From NCBI GenBank assembly GCA_035528475.1, contig DATKYO010000068.1, positions 1 to 6,151 of the forward strand: a stretch of 6,151 nucleotides of DNA. The letters run 5' to 3'. The position numbers and the translations under genes were made by a program. The stretch comes from SD8 sp035528475 (GTDB lineage Archaea > Halobacteriota > Methanomicrobia > Methanomicrobiales > Methanospirillaceae). The notes under the pieces are model-generated. The model was given only the letters and a program-made list of their open reading frames with translations. It searched no databases and had not been told where the DNA came from. Within the stretch, counting starts at the first letter, position 1; every line of letters begins with the position of its first letter. This document shows, piece by piece, positions 1 to 2,892 of the stretch.

Positions 1-1
1 G

Positions 2-190
2 CTTTCGATAGGCCCGGCAGGGTCAACGAAGATGCATTGCGGTACACCGGGGGTGATGCAGCAGGAGAGCACCTACCTTGCACTCGTTAACAAGATGAAG
101 ACCTTCACCATCGAAGGTGACCGGCTTACTTTGGCAGATGCGAAGGGTGCAACGATCCTCTCGTTTGCAAAGTCGGTCCTGCCCGCATAG
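2..190 (+). CDS. META domain (HslJ-like) protein, C-terminal fragment
   Basis: This is the last 62 codons of a gene that enters from the left edge and ends at TAG 188-190. The reading shows the typical end of a META (DUF306/HslJ) domain: IGPAGSTKMHC, then a GVMQQE stretch, a helix LALVNKMKTF, and the strand pair IEGDRLTL..ATILSF. The pattern K-M-x-C followed by M-x-x-E and then GDxLTL is the family hallmark. META domains are small beta-rich folds found in envelope or secreted proteins; HslJ in Escherichia coli is linked to heat and novobiocin tolerance, but no enzymatic activity is established. The start, any signal peptide and any further domains are outside the window, so localisation and full length cannot be stated. 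No T-run follows the stop directly; an inverted repeat begins 43 bases downstream. Confidence 0.85.
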   Translation, partial: LSIGPAGSTKMHCGTPGVMQQESTYLALVNKMKTFTIEGDRLTLADAKGATILSFAKSVLPA

Positions 191-232
191 TTCTCTCAAT
201 GCACAACAGTACGGGTGCCATGTATACCAGCA

Positions 233-279
233 GTAGTACATCGCATTTGTGCGTTACCCGGCGAAATGCATAGTACTAC
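233..279. repeat. imperfect inverted repeat with 16-base arms
   Basis: The left arm at 233-248 (GTAGTACATCGCATTT) and the right arm at 264-279 (AAATGCATAGTACTAC) pair at 13 of 16 positions. The only mismatches are three central ones, and the spacer is 15 bases (249-263). In RNA this gives a 7-bp stem, a 3x3 internal loop, a 6-bp stem and a hairpin loop. It lies 43 bases after the META-domain gene and could be a 3' processing or termination structure, a protein-binding site, or the remnant of a mobile element end. No T-run follows it, so it does not look like a standard terminator. Confidence 0.55.
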
Positions 280-304
280 ACAACGATATCCAAACTATCC
301 CTTG

Positions 305-439
305 ATGGTTTTGGTCTGGAGATACACAGAGATTGAGGAGACCATTGAAAACGTGCATCGGTCAGTTGCCAGCATAGTCAGGTTGATCGGCGGCTCTTCG
401 AACAGCTCAGAAAAAGCCGTGGAGGCAGCGGGTAATTAA
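305..439 (+). CDS. doubtful short ORF, 44 residues
   Basis: An open frame from ATG 305 to TAA 437-439 encodes MVLVWRYTEIEETIENVHR followed by SVASIVRLIGGSSNSSEKAVEAAGN. The same frame is open back to an ATG at 215, but the upstream part crosses the inverted repeat at 233-279 and is compositionally unconvincing. The middle looks like an amphipathic helix (EIEETIENVHRSVASIVRLI). I recognise no family. No Shine-Dalgarno sequence precedes either ATG. It could be a small protein, the tail of a decayed gene, or chance. Its stop runs into the A8 tract that would serve as terminator of the convergent minus-strand gene. Confidence 0.2.
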   Translation: MVLVWRYTEIEETIENVHRSVASIVRLIGGSSNSSEKAVEAAGN

Positions 440-446
440 AAAAAAG
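438..446 (-). terminator. T-run terminator of the FMN reductase gene
   Basis: Read on the minus strand, the stop codon TAA (447-449) is followed by C and then eight T residues (445-438). Oligo-T tracts just after the stop are the usual intrinsic termination signal in archaea. No strong hairpin is needed and none is obvious here. Confidence 0.6.
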
Positions 447-1160
447 TTATTTCCAACCGTGTTTGAGATTGGATGCCAGAAAAAGAGAACTTGAGACCAA
501 ATTATCCAGGTCTTCCTGCGTGTATTTGTTCCTCTCTATCTGCTCCCAGTCTTTTGTTGTGTCTTCATCGTTTTCACCAACCCACGATGCAATCGAAACC
601 TCCGGGCTGGCAAAACCGAGCCAGGCAAAAAAGTTCAGCAGGTTACCGGCAACGTGCTGCATCCCGTCTACATGCCCAATAATAATCAGCCCCACAACCT
701 TCTTCCTTATCATCCGGTTGCCAAACCATGAATACTGGTTTTCGATGCAGTTCATCCGTTCGACAAACTTCTGCACGAGTGCCGAATGATTGTTCCACCT
801 GATAGGTGTGGCGAGAATGAGGATATCACAGGCAAGAACCGCATCATACACTATCTGCATCTCATCATCTTCATATTTCATCGAAGACTGGCAGGGGTAG
901 GTACAATAGGAAGGATCTTCTGAGTAGTTCCCTTCACATTCATAGATTTTGAGATCCTTTAGCCGCAGGAACGTAGTTTCGCAGCCCGCAGCCTTGTATT
1001 GTTCAATTGCCCGCAGCAACAGTCGCTCTGATTTGGACATCCCGGGCTCCTGCCGGCTCGAACCTGAAATCCCCAGTACTTTAATACCCTTAGTCCTGTC
1101 CCTGCCGGGCAGGGAGATATCTCCGACACCGAACCTTCGTCCTACAATGGGTGCTGGCAT
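447..1160 (-). CDS. NADPH-dependent FMN reductase / flavodoxin-fold protein
   Basis: A 237-residue protein of the NADPH-dependent FMN reductase superfamily, a cytoplasmic flavoprotein expected to bind FMN and pass electrons from a reduced nicotinamide or other carrier. Residues 27-36 (KVLGISGSSR) form the first strand and phosphate-binding loop for FMN. Residues 111-138 contain CDILILATPIRW followed by a helix ending ERMNC, the family's second flavin-contact region. Residues around 155-175 (KKVVGLIIIGHVDGMQHVAG) form a later core strand and helix. A cysteine group C75, C86, C90 (C-x10-C-x3-C) sits where iron-sulfur flavoproteins carry their cluster ligands, but the spacing is not the classical CX2CX2C, so a cluster is not assured. 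The ATG at 1160 adds 26 residues before the fold and lacks a Shine-Dalgarno site; an alternative CTG start (complement of 1110-1112) has GGAG 8 bases upstream. The physiological substrate cannot be read from the sequence. It is transcribed divergently from the LysE-family gene. Confidence 0.85.
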   Translation of the reverse strand: MPAPIVGRRFGVGDISLPGRDRTKGIKVLGISGSSRQEPGMSKSERLLLRAIEQYKAAGCETTFLRLKDLKIYECEGNYSEDPSYCTYPCQSSMKYEDDEMQIVYDAVLACDILILATPIRWNNHSALVQKFVERMNCIENQYSWFGNRMIRKKVVGLIIIGHVDGMQHVAGNLLNFFAWLGFASPEVSIASWVGENDEDTTKDWEQIERNKYTQEDLDNLVSSSLFLASNLKHGWK

Positions 1161-1172
1161 AATGTATCATAT
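1161..1172. repeat. 12-base direct repeat, copy 1 (AATGTATCATAT)
   Basis: AATGTATCATAT occurs here, adjacent to the ATG of the minus-strand flavoprotein gene, and again at 1428-1439, just before the LysE-family gene. Both copies lie near the ends of the same divergent intergenic region. It may be a shared regulatory site, although one 12-base coincidence in a window of this size is expected by chance. Confidence 0.35.
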
Positions 1173-1175
1173 ACC
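1162..1175 (-). promoter_or_regulatory. TATA-like box close to the FMN reductase start
   Basis: On the minus strand this reads AGGTATATGATACA, a reasonable archaeal TATA element. A transcript starting about 25 bases downstream would begin near 1145, which is inside the frame opened by ATG 1160. If this box is used, translation must start later, for example at the CTG at 1112-1110. The alternative is that the box further upstream near 1300 is used, giving a leader of over 100 bases. Confidence 0.35.
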
Positions 1176-1221
1176 TGTATCCTGAATAAGGATTTGTTCA
1201 TGATACCGGTGGAAATACGGT

Positions 1222-1232
1222 AGGTGACACCT
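1222..1232. promoter_or_regulatory. 11-base palindrome AGGTGACACCT, possible operator
   Basis: AGGTG-A-CACCT is a perfect dyad with a single central base, in the middle of the divergent region between the flavoprotein and exporter genes. Such a site suits a dimeric regulator. It lies within the leader that would be made if the flavoprotein gene used the TATA-like box near 1300. Function is inferred from symmetry and position only. Confidence 0.3.
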
Positions 1233-1287
1233 CGTTGTTGCTCTCTCCTTGTGATCGCCCGGCTCCGTTCATCGGTATTTTCCACTC

Positions 1288-1308
1288 TTTAAAAAAATTG
1301 TATATGCA
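1288..1308. promoter_or_regulatory. A-rich stretch and TATA-like box, possible promoter for the LysE-family gene
   Basis: An A-run (TTTAAAAAAATT) is followed by GTATATGC. On the plus strand this resembles a BRE plus TATA arrangement and predicts a start near 1330, leaving a leader of about 125 bases before the GTG at 1454. The TATATAC-like core is also readable on the minus strand, so it could serve the flavoprotein gene instead. No second box in the gap fits the exporter better: the sequence at 1428-1439 is too close to its start codon. Confidence 0.4.
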
Positions 1309-1388
1309 ACCTTGATGACAGAAAACAATCAACAGGTAGTAGTAAGATAATCTCACCTCATGACGGGGTCAGGTCCGGAAGAATTGTG

Positions 1389-1405
1389 GTGAACACATCG
1401 TTCAC
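1389..1405. promoter_or_regulatory. inverted repeat GTGAAC-N5-GTTCAC upstream of the exporter gene
   Basis: GTGAAC (1389-1394) and GTTCAC (1400-1405) are perfect complements around a 5-base spacer, with one extra G-U pair possible outside. The site lies 48 bases before the GTG start. It is either an operator or a small hairpin in the leader RNA of the LysE-family gene. Exporters of this family are often controlled by their substrate, which makes a control site plausible, but no regulator gene is visible here. Confidence 0.35.
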
Positions 1406-1427
1406 TCCAGATAACGGCTCTGAAAAA

Positions 1428-1439
1428 ATGTATCATATC
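1428..1439. repeat. 12-base direct repeat, copy 2 (AATGTATCATAT)
   Basis: Second copy of the 12-base sequence found at 1161-1172, located 14 bases before the GTG start of the LysE-family gene and preceded by an A-run (GAAAAAA). It looks TATA-like, but a transcript starting 25 bases downstream would miss the start codon. Confidence 0.35.
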
Positions 1440-1453
1440 CTTTAAGGTGCCGC

Positions 1454-2089
1454 GTGGATCCCAGTTACTTTATCCAGGGAATCATTATCGGTCTTACCCT
1501 TGCCGTACCGGTAGGCCCGATCTCACTGTTGTGCATCCAGCGGACGATTGCAGACGGGCGACTCCACGGCATCATTTCCGGTCTTGGTGTTGCGACTGCT
1601 GATTCATTCTATGCTGCGATCACCGTCTTTGGCCTTACTGTTATCTCCTCGCTGATCATCGCCCAGCACAATCTTTTCCGGTTCCTTGCCGGCATCATCC
1701 TGATCCTCATCGGTATCCGGGTTTTCTTATCGGTGCCTGCAGGTGTCAGTGCAAAGAGTGAGCATGAGACGTTCTTTAAAGATTACTTTTCCATGGTTGC
1801 CATTGCGATTGCAAATCCACTGACTCTTGTTTTCTTTCTGGTAATTTTGCCTGGGTTCGGGGTTGTAATTCACGGGACTACATTTCTGCCTGCAGTGGAA
1901 TTTGTTGCCGGGTTTTTTTTGGGATCAACGGTATGGTGGATCTTTCTCTGCGGATCTGTCGGCTCAGTGCGTTCCCGCATGAGTGTGAAAAACCTGGGAT
2001 TGATCAACCGTGTATCAGGATTGCTCATCTCCTGTTTTGGTGCAGGGATGCTCATCCTTCTTGGTATGACAATGGGACTGGTGGGCTGA
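1454..2089 (+). CDS. LysE-family exporter (translocator)
   Basis: A 211-residue, strongly hydrophobic protein of the LysE/RhtB family (PF01810), membrane exporters of amino acids and related metabolites driven by the ion gradient. Six hydrophobic segments can be placed near residues 5-28, 39-68, 74-93, 112-136, 144-168 and 183-208, matching the family's usual length of about 200 and its six-helix hydropathy. The first segment carries the family signature AVPVGPISLLCIQRT (17-31), followed by the G-rich second helix ISGLGVATADSFYA. The fourth segment carries the conserved N121-P122. A hydrophilic loop at 94-111 separates the two halves. The GTG start is supported by AAGGTG at 1444-1449, five bases or less upstream. 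The transported substrate cannot be deduced, since family members handle lysine, arginine, threonine, homoserine, leucine and others. It is divergent from the flavoprotein gene, with possible control sites between. Confidence 0.9.
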   Translation: MDPSYFIQGIIIGLTLAVPVGPISLLCIQRTIADGRLHGIISGLGVATADSFYAAITVFGLTVISSLIIAQHNLFRFLAGIILILIGIRVFLSVPAGVSAKSEHETFFKDYFSMVAIAIANPLTLVFFLVILPGFGVVIHGTTFLPAVEFVAGFFLGSTVWWIFLCGSVGSVRSRMSVKNLGLINRVSGLLISCFGAGMLILLGMTMGLVG

Positions 2090-2123
2090 CCTCTTTTCCG
2101 TTGCAGGTAATTCCCCTTATTCA

Positions 2124-2155
2124 GGAAATTATTCTGTTGTTGATCCAACATTTCC
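2124..2155 (+). other. stem-loop downstream of the LysE-family gene
   Basis: GGAAA (2124-2128) pairs with TTTCC (2151-2155), and TGTTG (2135-2139) pairs with CAACA (2146-2150), giving two stacked 5-bp stems with a 6-base bulge on the 5' side and a 6-base loop. It begins 34 bases after the stop codon. It may mark the 3' end of the exporter transcript; no T-run follows, so direct termination is uncertain. Confidence 0.25.
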
Positions 2156-2233
2156 CCGGACTCACAAAAAAATCATAAAACCCAAGCTCTTTAAACGATT
2201 CTTTACTTGGAGTTCCTTAAATAACGGCCATCG

Positions 2234-2256
2234 GCGAAAGGAAAAAATATATTTTC
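2234..2256 (+). promoter_or_regulatory. BRE and TATA box of the aIF1A gene
   Basis: CGAAAGGAAAA followed by AATATATTTT is a strong archaeal BRE/TATA arrangement. The expected transcription start is near 2274-2278, which leaves a leader of about 45 bases before the CTG at 2323 but only about 10 before the upstream TTG at 2287. Confidence 0.65.
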
Positions 2257-2309
2257 TCTAAGGCTAAAAAATTGAGCATCTGAAACTTGCATCAGAATAA
2301 CGAAAAAAA

Positions 2310-2314
2310 AGGAG
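2310..2314 (+). promoter_or_regulatory. Shine-Dalgarno site that decides the aIF1A start
   Basis: AGGAG after an A-run is the only good ribosome binding site in this region. It is 8 bases before the in-frame CTG at 2323, overlaps the GTG at 2314, and is downstream of the TTG at 2287. Its position therefore favours CTG. Confidence 0.5.
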
Positions 2315-2322
2315 TGGTAGTA

Positions 2323-2631
2323 CTGACAGATAAAAATCCGGGCGCACCTCCGGGTGATGAGATCATCAGGGTAAAACTGCCCCAGAAACGAAACCGGGAG
2401 ATGTTCGGGTGCGCTGACCTGATGATGGGTGCAAATCATATTCGTGTCCGCGGTTTCGATGGCGTGGCAAGAATGGGGAGAATCAAGGGAAAGATCAAAA
2501 AGAAAGTCTGGATCCGTGAAGGGGACATCCTCATTATCATCCCCTGGCACTTCCAGGATGAAAAATGTGATATCATCTACCGGTACACCGGCCCGCAGGT
2601 CGAATGGCTGCGGCGCAATAAATATCTGTAA
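2323..2631 (+). CDS. eif1A: archaeal translation initiation factor 1A (aIF1A)
   Basis: A 102-residue cytoplasmic factor that binds the A site of the small ribosomal subunit and promotes scanning-free initiation complex assembly together with aIF1 and aIF2. The whole S1-like OB-fold is present: basic IRVKLPQKRNREMFG (about residues 15-29), GANHIRVRGFDGVARMGRIKGK (36-57), KKKVWIREGDILIIIPW (59-75) and the conserved tail DEKCDIIYRYTGPQVEWLRRN. Length agrees with archaeal homologues of about 95-115 residues. The frame is open from a TTG at 2287, which would add MHQNNEKKGVVV, but that start has no ribosome binding site. The CTG start was chosen because AGGAG sits 8 bases upstream and the protein then begins MTDKNPGAPPG, a normal short tail. 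The gene has its own promoter and a 261-base gap before the next gene, so it is probably monocistronic. Identity is secure; the exact start is not. Confidence 0.9.
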   Translation: MTDKNPGAPPGDEIIRVKLPQKRNREMFGCADLMMGANHIRVRGFDGVARMGRIKGKIKKKVWIREGDILIIIPWHFQDEKCDIIYRYTGPQVEWLRRNKYL

Positions 2632-2666
2632 AGGCGGCCAGGAGTTTTCATTCCTTCAGGAGACGT

Positions 2667-2692
2667 ATCACCATGATTTTCAAAGTGGTGAT
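2667..2692 (+). other. stem-loop downstream of aIF1A (ATCACCA / TGGTGAT)
   Basis: ATCACCA (2667-2673) and TGGTGAT (2686-2692) form a perfect 7-bp stem, extendable by a T-G wobble, around a 12-base loop. It lies 35 bases after the aIF1A stop and may protect or define the 3' end of that transcript. The remaining gap up to 2840 holds no gene that I can support. Confidence 0.4.
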
Positions 2693-2840
2693 CGGCATGT
2701 ACCCTTGCGTTTTACCGCGATCTGGAGATTTGGTTAAGGGAAATTATTGCATGATGTGAGAATAATCGTCATAAAATCCCGCTTTCTGGTGTTTTAATGC
2801 GAAATTTTGCCAATCAAACCAAAATTAAAAGTTTTCGATA

Positions 2841-2858
2841 ATAAAAATGTTTATATAC
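2841..2858 (+). promoter_or_regulatory. BRE and TATA box of the surface-protein gene
   Basis: ATAAAAATG followed by TTTATATAC is a near-ideal archaeal promoter. It predicts transcription from about 2877-2881, only 12-16 bases before ATG 2893. This rules out the in-frame TTG at 2860, which would lie upstream of the transcript. Confidence 0.75.
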
Positions 2859-2883
2859 TTTGCCATATAATCATTTTACCCGT

Positions 2884-2888
2884 GAGGT
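2884..2888 (+). promoter_or_regulatory. Shine-Dalgarno site for the surface protein
   Basis: GAGGT, 4 bases before ATG 2893, matches the archaeal anti-Shine-Dalgarno sequence and fixes the start there instead of at TTG 2860. Confidence 0.7.
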
Positions 2889-2892
2889 TATC

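Noticed and set aside
23..241. Open frame of 72 codons on the minus strand
   Set aside because: It is antisense to the META-domain coding end, is cysteine- and tyrosine-rich in a non-protein-like way, and has no ribosome binding site.
463..789. Plus-strand open frames inside the flavoprotein gene (also 473-682 and 949-1185)
   Set aside because: They are antisense to a well-recognised flavodoxin-fold protein and show no family features.
1315..1350. 11-codon leader peptide MTENNQQVVVR before the exporter gene
   Set aside because: No ribosome binding site, and the likely transcription start (about 1330) lies after its ATG.
1870..2178. Open frames on both strands over the 3' end of the exporter gene
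   Set aside because: They overlap the LysE-family coding sequence in other frames and resemble no protein.
2203..2550. Minus-strand open frame of 115 codons opposite aIF1A
   Set aside because: It is antisense to a conserved gene and its promoter; no ribosome binding site or recognisable domain.
2429..2737. Plus-strand 102-codon frame overlapping the end of aIF1A
   Set aside because: It is an out-of-frame reading of aIF1A that runs into the intergenic stem-loop; serine- and arginine-rich low-quality sequence.
2752..2760. Possible C/D-box RNA (ATGATG-like C box)
   Set aside because: No D box (CTGA) or C'/D' pair at the right distance; the match is too short to support an RNA gene.
2860..2892. 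Upstream TTG start for the surface protein
   Set aside because: It lies immediately after the TATA box and before the predicted transcript start; the ATG at 2893 has a good GAGGT site and begins a signal peptide.
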